A stretch of 64,000 bases of DNA from Cohnella lupini (GCF_003386205.1 NZ_QRDY01000019.1:42035-106034), one strand, 5' to 3'. Counted from the first letter of the stretch, positions 8,289 to 17,408 are shown. Translations and numbers: made by a program. Notes: a model not told the origin generated them from the letters alone.

Positions 8289-8549
8289 TCACAGGATAGT
8301 AGTCGAATGAGGAGGCGAGTGAACGGCAAGTCCGATTACGACAATTTTGCTTCCCTTTTTATATCTTTGAACCACCAGAGGAGTTCTTTTGCCATTTGGA
8401 GCGACAATAGTAATGGTAACCGATGCATTGTCTATCTTCGCCACATAGATGGCTCGATTATTTTTCTTGAATATTCTTCTCCAGTTTTTATCGAAATAAT
8501 AGATCTCGTCTTTCAAATCCGATAACGTATAATTCCTAGGGAGAGCCAT
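8289..8549 (-). CDS. Small hypothetical protein
   Basis: The 86-residue product begins MALPRNYTLSDLKDEIYYFD. I choose the ATG at 8549 because GGAGGTG lies eight bases upstream; an upstream in-frame codon at 8564 would place the ribosome binding site inside the gene. The protein is basic and contains a conserved-looking YKKGSKIVVIG strand, but no signal peptide, membrane segment or known motif. The good ribosome site and a terminator downstream support a real single-gene unit. Function unknown. Confidence 0.6.
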   Translation of the reverse strand: MALPRNYTLSDLKDEIYYFDKNWRRIFKKNNRAIYVAKIDNASVTITIVAPNGKRTPLVVQRYKKGSKIVVIGLAVHSPPHSTTIL

Positions 8550-8737
8550 GAGTAACACCTCCACTCTATGCCGATATTTAACTACAAGGTGTTACGATAC
8601 TAAATTGGGAGAAACTATCCAGCACAATAATCACCTCGCATTATACTTTTAGTATACGGAGGTTAGATTTTTTTGCTTGGATAAGCATGAAAAATGTATA
8701 ATCTACTCTTTCTTTTCGCGCTACCATTGTCACGCGC

Positions 8738-8779
8738 AAAAAAACAACGCCAGCTGCCATCTCGAGCAGTTGACGTTGC
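8738..8779 (-). terminator. Terminator of the stalk gene 8792-9631
   Basis: On the minus strand GCAACGTCAACTGC and GCAGCTGGCGTTG form a long stem with two mismatches, followed by seven T residues. It lies 13 bases after the stop codon. Confidence 0.85.
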
Positions 8780-8791
8780 CTTTCGGTATCA

Positions 8792-9631
8792 TTATTCGAA
8801 TGTCCTACCCAAAGCGAAGATATAATTAAGCTGCTCATTGTACATACCTGAACTGAAATCTAATGTTCGCTCAAAAATAGCACCCTTATCAATGAACGGT
8901 CTCTCTCGTACGGGCTGATCCGGCATCGGAACATCCATCTCCATCATCGTACCCTTCTCGAATGAAAAGATGACATGGAGATCCTCTTTACCGGCTGAAA
9001 TGTCTTGACCACTGACATTTTGGGCACGAAGTGATAAAGTCCCCGTGGTTAGTTTGCCTAGTGTCGGGCCTGTCATTTGAATATTTGACCATAAAGGCAG
9101 AATGGCATTGTTATCTGCTACTTTAGGTGTCACATTGATATCGGTAATCTGAGAGAATATCGTCATATCATTGAGTGACTCATCCACAACCTGAATCACG
9201 GCTGTTTCCTTATCCCATTTTACCGGCAGGTTCATACTATCTATTAATACTCGGATTGGAATGTAAAGATGATTTTGAACGATTTCTGGAGCGGTATCCA
9301 TTGAAATTACTGTCCCGTTATTATCCGCCTCCGTTGAGTCGACTTTCAGCTTCAGGGAATTACGTCCCTTACTAATCGTTGCTTCTTGCAATCTTCCGTT
9401 ATAATTTACATTTGCGCCCAAAAGTTCGCTTACGAACCGTACCGGAATCATTAGACGATTATTTGGGTCCACATACGGTGCCTTGGGGGATGTGTATAAC
9501 ACAAAGAAATCATTGATCTTAAAAATAGGCTTTGTGGAAGGATCACTGGAAGCGAATGATACGTTCATAGGCGCAAGACTAACCACCATCACCATAAGCG
9601 AAAATAACATGCGAATGAATTCTTTTCTCAT
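8792..9631 (-). CDS. Secreted stalk-domain (copper amine oxidase N-like) protein
   Basis: The 279-residue protein has a signal peptide (first 27 residues, ending SFASS). Two half-repeats of the copper-amine-oxidase N-like fold follow: RLMIPVRFVSELLGANVNY, then ISMDTAPEIVQ and HLYIPIRVLIDSMNLPVKW. The C-terminal 120 residues form an unknown beta-rich domain with DLHVIFSFEKG, resembling a DUF4352-like immunoglobulin fold. No enzyme motif is seen. Proteins with this stalk domain are common on the Paenibacillus surface and are thought to act as structural or binding modules. GGAG precedes the ATG. A terminator follows directly, so it forms its own unit. Confidence 0.75.
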   Translation of the reverse strand: MRKEFIRMLFSLMVMVVSLAPMNVSFASSDPSTKPIFKINDFFVLYTSPKAPYVDPNNRLMIPVRFVSELLGANVNYNGRLQEATISKGRNSLKLKVDSTEADNNGTVISMDTAPEIVQNHLYIPIRVLIDSMNLPVKWDKETAVIQVVDESLNDMTIFSQITDINVTPKVADNNAILPLWSNIQMTGPTLGKLTTGTLSLRAQNVSGQDISAGKEDLHVIFSFEKGTMMEMDVPMPDQPVRERPFIDKGAIFERTLDFSSGMYNEQLNYIFALGRTFE

Positions 9632-9785
9632 ACGAACACTCCGCTTCTTGTCGTTGTGCTATAGTTTTCCGTTATGGCAAACTGCTCCTCGTCCGTTCAA
9701 CATCGTTTCCCATCATTGTATATGACAACGTATGGTATATCCTCTCAACCTACATTCTCCGCTAGTCAATAACGAAAAAATTACT

Positions 9786-10637
9786 TTATGCAATTGTATT
9801 TCTGATAGTCGTCAGAAAACCGTTTTTTGTGGCGGTATCAATTAACTGACCAATGGATTGTATTTTCATATCGCTAAACAAGTACCACTCATCTTTAGAA
9901 ACGTCATGAACCAAGCTTTCTGGATACTCTGTTAAAAGTTCAGATGGAAAATAACGATTTAAAGAATAAACATCAATGCGAACTAGGCTATTCCCTTTTG
10001 GGTCTAAAAAATCATATTGCACATTTTTATAGTAAGATCCAGGAGTGTCCATGTTTTCTCTCCAAGAGTAGTTTGCAGGTGCTTCGACCTTTTCACTTTT
10101 GTTTTCTACCAAAGTATTGTAAATGGTTTCGTTATATGCATTTCCAATAATTTGATCAACAACGCCGCCCATAGTCATATGGATTTCTTTTTGCAATGCT
10201 TTTACCTTTACGCCGTCTATGAACAATGGTTTAGTTTCGACAGTCACTCCAAAATCACTGTAATTGACAGTGCATCCAAACGTCTCTGCAATAAAACGAA
10301 GCGGAACAAATATGCGACTATTTTTCATGTATGGTTTGACATCAAGAGACACCTTTTTTCCGTTCTTATCCGCCGTATTACTGTTTAATCTTAATAATAC
10401 TTTCATATCGCCTTTAGTGAGAATAACTTCGGAATTGGACCATTTGACGTTTGCTCCCAAATTTTCGCTGATAACACGTACAGGCACCATTGTGCGATCG
10501 TTATTATTTTCGGGCTTCACATCGGATGCAATAGAAACGCCGTCAATTTCTATTAGATTTCCTGCTGCTGCATAAGTAGTTGACGATGAAGTAACTAGAA
10601 TGATTGCAAGAAAAAGCCCATAGAATGCTTTTTTCAT
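9786..10637 (-). CDS. Secreted stalk-domain protein
   Basis: The 283-residue protein starts with a signal peptide (to about residue 24, TYAAAG). It carries the paired stalk motifs DRTMVPVRVISENLGANVKW and VSLDVKPYMKNSRIFVPLRF (residues about 45-135). The remaining 150 residues, from KPLFIDGVKVKALQKEIH, are helical at first and do not match a family I know. AGGAG lies 9 bases before the ATG. It is the second of three neighbouring stalk genes. The three share only the N-terminal module, which suggests that the C-terminal parts give each its own role. Confidence 0.72.
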   Translation of the reverse strand: MKKAFYGLFLAIILVTSSSTTYAAAGNLIEIDGVSIASDVKPENNNDRTMVPVRVISENLGANVKWSNSEVILTKGDMKVLLRLNSNTADKNGKKVSLDVKPYMKNSRIFVPLRFIAETFGCTVNYSDFGVTVETKPLFIDGVKVKALQKEIHMTMGGVVDQIIGNAYNETIYNTLVENKSEKVEAPANYSWRENMDTPGSYYKNVQYDFLDPKGNSLVRIDVYSLNRYFPSELLTEYPESLVHDVSKDEWYLFSDMKIQSIGQLIDTATKNGFLTTIRNTIA

Positions 10638-10734
10638 ATATGATAGCTCCTGTTCTAGTCAAGTTTGACGAGTATTAGCTTTCCTCACATATTAGGCGCT
10701 ACCTAACAAGCGTATTGCGGTCTTCTCTATGAAT

Positions 10735-12693
10735 TTAATGCGTGGGCATTGGCAATAATAATAGATTAATAGGCAGCATCATACCTGCGGCGGGAACGAA
10801 GGTAATGATCACCGATTCTGTCGTATCCCCTGTCTTGTATAACATTCCTACTTCGTTCGGATTGGCGAGAATGCTAGTGTTCGTCGCATACACGACTTGT
10901 CCGTTGATGATAAAAGCCCCTGCATAGTGTCCGCCTCGCGGATTCAAGGCTATCGCCGTATGCGGCATGACGTTATTCATTCTGAGCGTATACAATACGC
11001 CGTAATTTCCGAAATTGAGTACCGGGGTATTTGTCGTTTTGTCGATTCCGCTAATTCTCGTGTCTTTAACGTTATCGGCTATTATAATACGGCTCTTCTC
11101 CATGCCAATCGTTTGATTAATCACGATCGTACGGTTTGCTTTATCGAAAGTACCGCGAATGTGTACATCGTGGCTAGGCAAAACCTGCAAGGAAGGAAGC
11201 GAACTCGTCAGGTCGCGGCTAGCGTCGATCGCCACTACTTGAACCTTAAGACTCGCATTCATCTGCACGTCGGCGAGCATGGAGTAAACTTGACCCGGTT
11301 TAACGGATTGGCTGCTGAATTCTTGGAACAGCAGGCGACTTTCCCCCGGGGGAATCTGTACGTAGGAATACTTGGGATTCTGCAATGCTTCGAGGTACCT
11401 CCCCGTGCTCGCGCGCCCTACCGTCGATACGTATACATTAGGCCCGCCGCTCCCCGTTGCTCCGATTCTCACGGTTGCCGGAACTGCGGTCTCGTTGGTG
11501 ACAAGAATGTATATTTTCATCGGTACCGTGCGATTGTTGATATTATGCAGTAGGAATCTCACGTTTCCGGACACAGTATCCTCGTAATAGATTCCTTCGT
11601 CTATCATCGTTTCTGGGCTGTTAGCTCTAATAAAGGTTTGTTCGTGATCGTTGATCGTATAGTTAATTTCAGGAAATCTTAGTACCGAAGAACCTACGAT
11701 TCCGAACTTCTCGCCCGGCTCCGTATACAGCAGATCGAATTCTTCCTTAGTGTAGAGCGTTTCATCCAATATCGTAATGGTCCTGAAGAATTCGCTAATT
11801 GCTCCATTCGCATCCGTAACGACTAATTTAATGATTTGCGGTCCGGGCACGAAAAATCCGCGTTCGTTATTCGTCCATAACGAGCTCTCGATCCGGTTCT
11901 CATCGTCCGTGCTCAGATCCGTATAGCGGATGAATTCCCCCATCTTGTACGTGTCCTTATCCGTCGTAAAGGAAGCGACAGGCGGTTGATTCGGCGGTTT
12001 GACCGTTATCGTAACGGTGTAGGGATCGCTCCAGATTCCGTTGGAGTCCTGTACCCAATGGGATACCGTATATGTACCTGCTTGATCGAATACCTGAATC
12101 TTATTCTCCCAACGTTCATCCATAATGGATAGACCTCTTGGGTGATAGGACATATCCGTATAATCGACCTGAGTCTGCGTAGCGTAAGGATTCAAATCCG
12201 ATACGGAGAATTCGGCCACGGGCTTTGAATCCCAGCTCAATTCGATCTTCTTCTCCTTAGGGATCGACTTTAAGTTAATGCCGAAATGAAGCGTAAGAGT
12301 TCTCAAAGGAACCATGAGCGTGCCCTTCAGTAGATAAGGCGTCCCGACTCCCTTGTATCCGGAGTTCCCGTTGAGCGCGTAAGAAGAGTTTCCAACCGTG
12401 AATCGAAGCTCCGTTTCCCCGTTGCTTAAACGATATTGTTTGCTCTTCGAATCGTAAACGGTAGTACCGTATACTTCTTTCATAATAGACCTTGCTGCAA
12501 TGTAGGTTACGCCTTTAACCGCAGTGAGCGGTTGCGTAGCCATGACTGTCAAACCATTATGTATCATCTGTTTCGAATTCTGGATGAGAACGAGCTTCTC
12601 CATTCCGTCGGCGCTTCCCTCTGCATGAACCGGGAGTGCAATCGAGAATATCAGCAATACCGCAATGAATAATGGCGTAATCCTGTGTTTCAT
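10735..12693 (-). CDS. Large secreted stalk-domain protein with PKD-like domains
   Basis: The product has about 652 residues. I place the start at the ATG at 12693, where GGGAG lies seven bases upstream and a clear signal peptide follows (MKHRITPLFIAVLLIFSIAL, cleavage near VHAEG). After a stalk domain (to about residue 155) come a partial PKD-like strand set (YTVSHWVQDSNGIWSDPYTV) and a full PKD domain (NQPPVASFTTDKDTYKMG to about residue 320). The last 330 residues are a beta-rich region of unknown type with IYILVTNETAVPATVRIG. No catalytic motif was found. The architecture suggests an exported adhesive or polysaccharide-associated protein. Confidence 0.72.
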   Translation of the reverse strand: MKHRITPLFIAVLLIFSIALPVHAEGSADGMEKLVLIQNSKQMIHNGLTVMATQPLTAVKGVTYIAARSIMKEVYGTTVYDSKSKQYRLSNGETELRFTVGNSSYALNGNSGYKGVGTPYLLKGTLMVPLRTLTLHFGINLKSIPKEKKIELSWDSKPVAEFSVSDLNPYATQTQVDYTDMSYHPRGLSIMDERWENKIQVFDQAGTYTVSHWVQDSNGIWSDPYTVTITVKPPNQPPVASFTTDKDTYKMGEFIRYTDLSTDDENRIESSLWTNNERGFFVPGPQIIKLVVTDANGAISEFFRTITILDETLYTKEEFDLLYTEPGEKFGIVGSSVLRFPEINYTINDHEQTFIRANSPETMIDEGIYYEDTVSGNVRFLLHNINNRTVPMKIYILVTNETAVPATVRIGATGSGGPNVYVSTVGRASTGRYLEALQNPKYSYVQIPPGESRLLFQEFSSQSVKPGQVYSMLADVQMNASLKVQVVAIDASRDLTSSLPSLQVLPSHDVHIRGTFDKANRTIVINQTIGMEKSRIIIADNVKDTRISGIDKTTNTPVLNFGNYGVLYTLRMNNVMPHTAIALNPRGGHYAGAFIINGQVVYATNTSILANPNEVGMLYKTGDTTESVIITFVPAAGMMLPINLLLLPMPTH

Positions 12694-12881
12694 AATTTGC
12701 TCCCTCTGATCTGAATCGTTAATCAAACATCCGTTTATTTAATCTATAGTAAAGACACCTCTTTCTGGGAAAGGTTGCTATATTCCTGAAATTATTCTAA
12801 CTTCCATATTCTATTATTTTCTCGTAGTGCTGACGTGCCAAATATTCGCATCAAGCATATATCGAACGATTGATTCAGTTT

Positions 12882-12920
12882 AAAAAAGAAAAGAGAGCGA
12901 AGAGTTTTCACTTCACTCTC
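12882..12920 (-). terminator. Terminator of the sugar ABC importer operon
   Basis: On the minus strand GAGAGTGAAG and CTTCGCTCTC form a 10-bp stem with a mismatch, followed by TTTTCTTTTTT. It lies 54 bases after the stop of the last permease gene. Confidence 0.85.
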
Positions 12921-12974
12921 AATTGAGAATCCGACTTGCTTCAGACAGCCCGATAACGGGGCCGGAATGCTAGA

Positions 12975-13823
12975 TTACCCTTTAACTCCACCCGCTGTCA
13001 TGCCCTCGATAAAATATTTCTGAAAGAAAAGGAATACGGCCAGAATCGGAAGAATCGCGAGAACCGCTCCGGCGATCAGCATGTCGAAGTTATTGCCGTA
13101 TGGAGTCAGCAGCGTGGCCAGCCCGATCGGAATCGTAAGTTGTTCGTTGGTGCGAAGAACGATGAGCGGCCACAGGAAGTTGTTCCAACTGAAAAGGGCT
13201 TGCAGAATGGCCATCGACGAGAAAGCCGGCGCCATCAGGGGCATCATGATCCGAAAAAACGTTCCGAGCTCCGTACAGCCGTCTACGCGCGCGGCATCCA
13301 GAAAATCCCGGGGCAGCCCGGAGGCGTATTGCCGGAAGAAAAAGATCGGCAGCGGCGCCACGACGAACGGAAGAATAATTCCCCACATGCTATTAATTAG
13401 ATTGAGCGTTATCGAAAGCTTATACAGCGGAAGAATGATGATTTCAATGGGGATCATCGTCATCACTAACACGAGAACGAAGACCAGGTTGCGGAAACGG
13501 AATTGATAGACGGCGAGTCCGTATCCGACCATCGACGAGAGCAAGAGGCAAAGTACGGTAAATACGGCCGAGATCAGCAAGCTGTTCCAGTACCAAGTTA
13601 AATAGAGCGATTCGCCGGTGAACAAGTAGGCATAGTTCTTGAACGAAAACAGCGCGGGGTCGATTTTCAGATTCAGTCCGAAACGCATCAATTCCTGGGC
13701 AGGCTTGAAGGAAGCGATGATCAGAGTGACGATCGGGAACACCGCGAATGCGCCGAACAAGGTGAATAACAGAACCAGAAGTACGGAATTGACCGACCAT
13801 TTACGTTTTTCAATGGTTTCCAC
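12975..13823 (-). CDS. Carbohydrate ABC importer, permease (MalG-type)
   Basis: The 282-residue permease has six predicted membrane segments. The binding-protein-dependent permease loop is visible as SGLPRDFLDAARVDGCTELGTFFRIMMPLMAP (EAA-type motif, split here by the usual G). The C-terminal KYFIEGMTAGGVKG is typical for CUT1 MalG-like subunits. The start is a GTG with AAGGAGG eight bases upstream. It lies three bases after the stop of the partner permease gene. No ATPase gene accompanies the set, so a shared MsmX-type ATPase elsewhere is likely, as for many Firmicute CUT1 importers. Confidence 0.9.
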   Translation of the reverse strand: METIEKRKWSVNSVLLVLLFTLFGAFAVFPIVTLIIASFKPAQELMRFGLNLKIDPALFSFKNYAYLFTGESLYLTWYWNSLLISAVFTVLCLLLSSMVGYGLAVYQFRFRNLVFVLVLVMTMIPIEIIILPLYKLSITLNLINSMWGIILPFVVAPLPIFFFRQYASGLPRDFLDAARVDGCTELGTFFRIMMPLMAPAFSSMAILQALFSWNNFLWPLIVLRTNEQLTIPIGLATLLTPYGNNFDMLIAGAVLAILPILAVFLFFQKYFIEGMTAGGVKG

Positions 13824-13826
13824 CGT

Positions 13827-14768
13827 TCATTCCTCCTTCCGGAACATGCCGAACAGCTTGAGCTGCACGATGGTAATCGCAAAGGTGATCAGGAGAAGCA
13901 CGATGCCGACGGCCGAACCGAGACCGAGATTATTCTGCTCGAGGCCGTTCCGGTATAAGTACCCGACGATTGTCAGGCCGATATCATTCGGTGAGCGATT
14001 GCCCGCCCACAGCATGTAACTTTCGGTGAACATGGAATAGCCGCCGTAAATGCTGATCGTAAACACATAGATGCTTATCGGTTTCAGCAGGGGCAGCGTA
14101 ATGCGGCTGAATTTGTTCCAGGTGTTGGCTCCGTCGATCTCCGCGGATTCATACAGTTCTATTGGAATGTTCTGAAGACCGGCCATGAAGTAAAGCAGGT
14201 TCACGCCGATCCACCGCCAACACGCCAACAGAACAAGCGCGAACATGGCAAGTTCTTCACGGCGCAGCCAACGCTGCGGTTCAAACCCGATCGAGACGGC
14301 TATCGTATTCATCAGCGATCCTTCCAGTTCGCCGAAAGCCAGACGGAATACGGTACCGGCCACCACGACCGAAGTGAGTGCCGGGATGAACAACGTGGAT
14401 CGGAAGAAGTTTCGGAGCATCATCGCTTTCGAATTTAAGAAGACGGCCAGAACGAGCGGTACAGGAATGAGGATGAGTAAGGTATACAGTGTATACTTGC
14501 TACTGTTGACGATGGCTTTCCAGAATATCGGGTTCCACAGCTTCTCATAGTTTTCGAGTCCTATGTATTCGACCTGTCCGGGCAGTACCTGCTGAAAGCT
14601 CATATTCATCGCGGAAATAACCGGATAGACGAAAAATAGCGCAAACGAAATAAGAAATGGCAGGATGAAGAACCACGGGGCGATTTTTTTCGAATACAGG
14701 ATTCCGGTCAGCTTTCGTCCTTTGAACCCGCCCGTTTTGGTAGATGTTGCCGGGGAAGTGCTCTCCAT
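13827..14768 (-). CDS. Carbohydrate ABC importer, permease (MalF-type)
   Basis: This is a 313-residue permease with six membrane segments and the EAA-type loop (ELYESAEIDGANTWNKFSRI then TLPLLKP). A charged N-terminal tail of about 30 residues precedes the first segment at WFFILPFLISFALFFVYP. It pairs with the MalG-type subunit, 3 bases downstream, and with the lipoprotein at 14836. The sugar cannot be read from the sequence. The nearby esterase and anchoring genes make a plant-polysaccharide oligosaccharide plausible, but this is only context. Confidence 0.9.
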   Translation of the reverse strand: MESTSPATSTKTGGFKGRKLTGILYSKKIAPWFFILPFLISFALFFVYPVISAMNMSFQQVLPGQVEYIGLENYEKLWNPIFWKAIVNSSKYTLYTLLILIPVPLVLAVFLNSKAMMLRNFFRSTLFIPALTSVVVAGTVFRLAFGELEGSLMNTIAVSIGFEPQRWLRREELAMFALVLLACWRWIGVNLLYFMAGLQNIPIELYESAEIDGANTWNKFSRITLPLLKPISIYVFTISIYGGYSMFTESYMLWAGNRSPNDIGLTIVGYLYRNGLEQNNLGLGSAVGIVLLLITFAITIVQLKLFGMFRKEE

Positions 14769-14790
14769 AGGAGGCCCGCCTTTCGTATCC

Positions 14791-14826
14791 CGGCACCGCC
14801 GGCCCAGACAAGGCCGCGCGGTGCCG
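14791..14826 (-). other. Intercistronic hairpin after the solute-binding protein gene
   Basis: CGGCACCGC-CGGCC and GGCCG-C-GCGGTGCCG pair over 14 bp with a single bulged C and a 7-base loop. There is no T-run after it on the minus strand. It therefore looks like a stem that protects or partly terminates the binding-protein message ahead of the permeases, rather than a full terminator. Confidence 0.65.
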
Positions 14827-14835
14827 GACGTTATG

Positions 14836-16161
14836 CTATTTCAGTTGAGCCGCAGTATCGGATAACACCTTATCAACATCCTCGTTGTCCAGGAGAATGC
14901 GCGTCATTACGCTTGTTTTGAAAGCGTCCGAAATCGTCGGCGTTTGTTCGTTAATGATGACACCTTCTATCTCGCTCTTCACTTGCGTAAGAACATCGAA
15001 AATATTAGGCCCGAAATAATCCGTGAATTTGTTCGACTCCTTCAGCTCCGGCGCATCCCAGACATCCGAACGGAGCGGGTCGAAACCGAGTTGTTTCCAA
15101 ATCTCGATGTTGCCTTCCTTGGAGAGCTTGGCGTAAGCCAGGAAAGACTTCGCTGCCTCCTGGTTTTTGGACGTTTTGGTCACCGCCGTACCGGTGCCTC
15201 CCATGCCTGCGGAACGGGGCTCACCCTGGTTCCACATCGGCATTGGCTTAATTACGATCTTCCCTTTGAGATCCGGCATATAGTCGGTGAACCGACCCAT
15301 GTACCACATCGGCATCCAAACCGAAGCGGCCCCGCCTCCGTTCATCATGCCGTAATACTCTTCTGCGTGATGGTTGCCTCCTGGCGTCAAAACCGCGATT
15401 TTGGACTTGATCAGATTCTGCTGCCATTTCAACGGTCCGGAAACGATTGGGCTCGTGATGTTCAGCTGTCCGTCGGCGGTTTGCAGATCATCTTTTCCGG
15501 GAGCCTGCGCCACTTGAGGCATGAGCGACCAAATGTCGGATGTCTCGAGCGTCGTCATCGGAACGCCCGCGGAATCCAGCACTTTTTTGCCCGCCGCTTC
15601 ATAATCGGCCCATGTCACGATTTCATCCGGATTCACTCCGGCTTTGTCCAGAATTTCTTTGTTGTAGTAAATGACCGCCGCTCCGACGTGAAAGTCTATG
15701 CCATAGTACTGACCGTCCTTGGCGTAGATGTCTAATCTGGATTTGACTAGGTTGCCGAGTTCCGGATCGACGATGTCGTTGAGAGGAACGAGCTGAGGTT
15801 CTCCCTTGAGGAAGTTAGGAAATTTGTTAAGCTCGATATCTGCCAGGTCGGGCGCCCCGGTGCCCGACTGAAGGGCTACGAGCAATTTGTTGTGCATGTC
15901 GTCATACGGATAGACATTGACGGTGAGTTGAATTTTCTTATCCGAATGGGCTTCGTTCCAACGTTTTGCCATGTCGTCATAGAACGTCTTGTGCAGTTCG
16001 TTGAACGTCCACATTTCCAACTTGGTCTCCCCGGATGAACTTCCTGAATCGGAAGAGGAAGCGGATGGTGAACTTTCCGAATTGCCCCCGCTTGAACAAG
16101 CGGTCATTACCATAACAAGCGCAACCATCAGACACAACATTGAAAGCAAATGCTTTTTCAC
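14836..16161 (-). CDS. Extracellular solute-binding lipoprotein (CUT1 sugar importer)
   Basis: The 441-residue binding protein has a lipoprotein signal (KKHLLSMLCLMVALVMVMTAC), lipobox MTAC and a Ser-rich linker. The mature part is of the family-1 solute-binding type, with LEMWTFNELHKTFYDDMAKRWNEAH and APDLADIELNKFPNF. The start is GTG with GAGGGGGATAAG upstream. It is the first gene of the operon, behind a long leader of about 120 bases that holds the promoter, a dyad and a cre-like box. The 5' end and control region are present a second time, in decayed form, at 22594-23012. Confidence 0.9.
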   Translation of the reverse strand: MKKHLLSMLCLMVALVMVMTACSSGGNSESSPSASSSDSGSSSGETKLEMWTFNELHKTFYDDMAKRWNEAHSDKKIQLTVNVYPYDDMHNKLLVALQSGTGAPDLADIELNKFPNFLKGEPQLVPLNDIVDPELGNLVKSRLDIYAKDGQYYGIDFHVGAAVIYYNKEILDKAGVNPDEIVTWADYEAAGKKVLDSAGVPMTTLETSDIWSLMPQVAQAPGKDDLQTADGQLNITSPIVSGPLKWQQNLIKSKIAVLTPGGNHHAEEYYGMMNGGGAASVWMPMWYMGRFTDYMPDLKGKIVIKPMPMWNQGEPRSAGMGGTGTAVTKTSKNQEAAKSFLAYAKLSKEGNIEIWKQLGFDPLRSDVWDAPELKESNKFTDYFGPNIFDVLTQVKSEIEGVIINEQTPTISDAFKTSVMTRILLDNEDVDKVLSDTAAQLK

Positions 16162-16266
16162 ATCTTATCCCCCTCGAAATTAGGTTGGTACATTTGCATC
16201 CCGTGCAGGATACAAGACGGAGTTGCCGTGTCAGACTGACCCGGAAGTTTTACTTTAATAAAACCT

Positions 16267-16284
16267 AAATCTGTTTACTGATTT
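16267..16284. promoter_or_regulatory. 18-bp dyad, putative operator of the importer operon
   Basis: AAATCTGTTTACTGATTT is an inverted repeat centred on TT, directly downstream of the minus-strand -10 box. A homologous dyad with changed but still complementary arms (AAAACCGTTTACTGTTTT) lies at 22761-22778. The divergent ArsR-type regulator is the obvious candidate to bind it, by inference. Confidence 0.5.
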
Positions 16285-16314
16285 ATCATAAATACCAGCA
16301 TTTAACTTTGTCAA
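16285..16314 (-). promoter_or_regulatory. Sigma-A-type promoter of the sugar importer operon
   Basis: On the minus strand TTGACA (16314-16309) is followed after 18 bases by TATGAT (16290-16285). The start of the binding-protein gene is about 120 bases further on. Confidence 0.65.
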
Positions 16315-16322
16315 CACCTAAA

Positions 16323-16336
16323 TAAAAGCGCTTACT
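16323..16336. promoter_or_regulatory. cre-like box (CcpA)
   Basis: TAAAAGCGCTTACT fits the palindromic AAGCGCTT core of Firmicute catabolite-responsive elements. It lies 8 bases upstream of the -35 box, a position compatible with carbon-catabolite control of the importer and of the divergent regulator. Confidence 0.5.
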
Positions 16337-16493
16337 ATTCATTTATGTAACTGCTGATAGGCATGAATGTTGATCTCCGATTTAATATATTGACATTATA
16401 TGGCGAAAATAAGCCCAAGCTATTCTCAATATTTCGCTTTTTGTTTATAATGTATTAAAACAATATTGATGGAAATTACGGGAGGTTTTCCGG

Positions 16494-17408
16494 TTGATCC
16501 ATATCAAAGAACTTAGATCCGGTCTAAAAATTTTTAAAGCCTTGAGCTCCGAAATTAGAATTGAGATTCTGGAAATGCTGGCCAAGCACAACAGCCTCAA
16601 TCTAAACGAAATTGCCGAGAAGCTCGGGCTGACCAACGGCGCCATCACTATGCACATCAAAAAGCTAGAAGAAAGCGGCTTGATCGATATCACTACGGCA
16701 GTCGGCAAACACGGAATCCAGAAGATTTGTTATCTGAACGAGGATATGCTCTCTGTCGATCTGCACCATGAAGGCGCGGGCAATAATCTGTATGAAGTCG
16801 AAATTAAGGTCGGTCATTACACGGATTACCGGGTGGAACCGACATGCGGCCTGGCGACTGAAGACAGTATCATTGGAGAATTCGACAATCCCAGCTATTT
16901 TGCGGATCCTCAGCGAATCAACGCGGGAATCGTCTGGTTAACACGCGGTTACCTGGAATATCGGATCCCAAACTATCTGAAGCCGCGGCAACGGTTCAGC
17001 GAGCTGCAATTCATTATGGAGCTCGGCTCCGAAGCGCCGTGTTACAATAACGACTATCCTTCCGACATCGTCTTCTCGGTGAACAATAAAGAAGTCGGCA
17101 TGTGGACGTCGCCCGGGGATTTCGGCGGCGAGAAAGGGAAAGTCGCGCCCAATTGGTGGCCTCCCCATCTGAACCAATATGGTTTGTTAAAAATGGTTCG
17201 TATCAACGAAAACGGCACCTTCCTCGACGGCATACGGATATCCGAAACGACTATCAACGACGTCTCGCTGCAGCAGAACTCCGACATCAAGTTCCGGGTA
17301 GGCGTCTGCGAAACCGGACAGATTGGCGGGCTTACGATCTATGGCTCGCATTTTGGAAATTATAATCAGGATTTGATCGTCAGAGTACTTTACGATGTAG
17401 TCGAATGA
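16494..17408 (+). CDS. ArsR-type transcriptional regulator with a C-terminal ligand-binding-like domain
   Basis: The 304-residue protein starts at a TTG with GGGAGG eight bases upstream. Residues 1-85 form a winged-helix ArsR-type DNA-binding domain (FKALSSEIRIEILEMLAKH; LNEIAEKLGLTNGAITMHI). The remaining 220 residues form an unknown, tryptophan-rich beta domain (EVGMWTSPGDFGGEKGKVAP, NWWPPHLNQYG), presumably sensing a sugar. It is transcribed away from the importer genes and shares their control region, so it probably regulates them. Fragments of a second copy of this gene, with a large internal deletion, remain at about 22978-23012. Confidence 0.82.
   Translation: MIHIKELRSGLKIFKALSSEIRIEILEMLAKHNSLNLNEIAEKLGLTNGAITMHIKKLEESGLIDITTAVGKHGIQKICYLNEDMLSVDLHHEGAGNNLYEVEIKVGHYTDYRVEPTCGLATEDSIIGEFDNPSYFADPQRINAGIVWLTRGYLEYRIPNYLKPRQRFSELQFIMELGSEAPCYNNDYPSDIVFSVNNKEVGMWTSPGDFGGEKGKVAPNWWPPHLNQYGLLKMVRINENGTFLDGIRISETTINDVSLQQNSDIKFRVGVCETGQIGGLTIYGSHFGNYNQDLIVRVLYDVVE

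Noticed and set aside
8641..8838. A 65-codon minus-strand frame
   Set aside because: It overlaps the terminator hairpin at 8738-8779 and the end of the stalk gene, and shows no ribosome site.
14944..15735. A 263-codon plus-strand frame
   Set aside because: It is antisense to the sugar-binding lipoprotein gene, which has a clear lipobox and family motifs.
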